Origin: Bacteroidales bacterium Bact_07
Lineage (GTDB): Bacteria; Bacteroidota; Bacteroidia; Bacteroidales; Tenuifilaceae
NCBI GenBank assembly: GCA_001603415.1
Contig: LUYY01000199.1
Coordinates: 1 to 6,920 of the forward strand
Length of the DNA: 6,920 nt
Direction: 5' to 3'
In this document: positions 6,883 through 6,920 of the stretch, in pieces
Numbering within the stretch: the stretch's first letter is position 1
Layout: each line of letters opens with the position of its first letter
Translations under genes and position numbers: made by a program
The notes under the pieces: generated by a model
What the model was told of the DNA's origin: nothing
What the model saw: the letters and a program-made list of their open reading frames with translations, nothing else
Databases searched by the model: none

Positions 6883-6898
6883 TTAACCGTTTGGTTAA
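6883..6898. promoter_or_regulatory. Probable TetR operator, distal copy
   Basis: A 16-bp imperfect palindrome TTAACCGTTTGGTTAA, with perfect 6-bp arms. It differs from the proximal copy at one base only (G for A at position 7). The centre-to-centre distance of 73 bp is about seven helical turns, so two bound dimers would lie on the same face of the DNA. It is close to the window's right edge and could also serve a divergent gene outside the window. Confidence 0.75.
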
Positions 6899-6920
6899 GA
6901 TTTTTTGTATTCACCTATTT

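Overview
The window holds one operon-like block of seven genes, all on the minus strand and read from right to left: a TetR-family repressor, a TolC-type outer-membrane channel, a lipoprotein HlyD/YbhG-type periplasmic adaptor, two ABC ATPases and two ABC-2 permeases. Together they form a complete tripartite ABC efflux pump with its own regulator. The arrangement corresponds to Escherichia coli cecR-ybhG-ybhF-ybhS-ybhR. It differs in two ways: a dedicated TolC gene lies between regulator and adaptor, and the double ATPase YbhF is present as two adjacent genes.

Source organism: most likely a member of the Bacteroidota. The DNA is moderately AT-rich, recognisable Shine-Dalgarno sequences are absent before the genes, the possible promoter elements resemble the TTTG / TAnnTTTG type, and the adaptor is a lipoprotein. 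I cannot name a genus. The first 16 bases are the end of the Illumina TruSeq adapter, so the window starts at a contig edge with untrimmed library sequence, probably from a draft genome or metagenome assembly.

Layout: 1-16 adapter; 19-1122 YbhR-like permease; 1133-2245 YbhS-like permease; 2251-2991 ATPase like the C-terminal half of YbhF; 2998-3906 ATPase like the N-terminal half of YbhF; 3907-3986 an 80-bp gap, the only sizeable one inside the operon; 3987-4877 adaptor; 4888-6180 outer-membrane channel; 6177-6803 TetR regulator; 6804-6920 control region with two near-identical 16-bp palindromes. Other junctions are 5-10 bp apart or overlap by 4 bp, which indicates co-transcription. There is no gene-free stretch over 300 bases.

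How it should work: the two permeases form the inner-membrane part and the two ATPases drive it. The lipoprotein adaptor bridges to the TolC-like channel, and the TetR protein represses the whole operon, itself included, through the paired palindromes until a ligand is bound. The substrate cannot be read from the sequence. The most informative details are the complementary degeneracy of the two ATPases, which predicts one working and one degenerate ATP site, and the fact that both ATPases lie in one reading frame separated by a single TAG codon. This is a known class of system; I do not see a new one.
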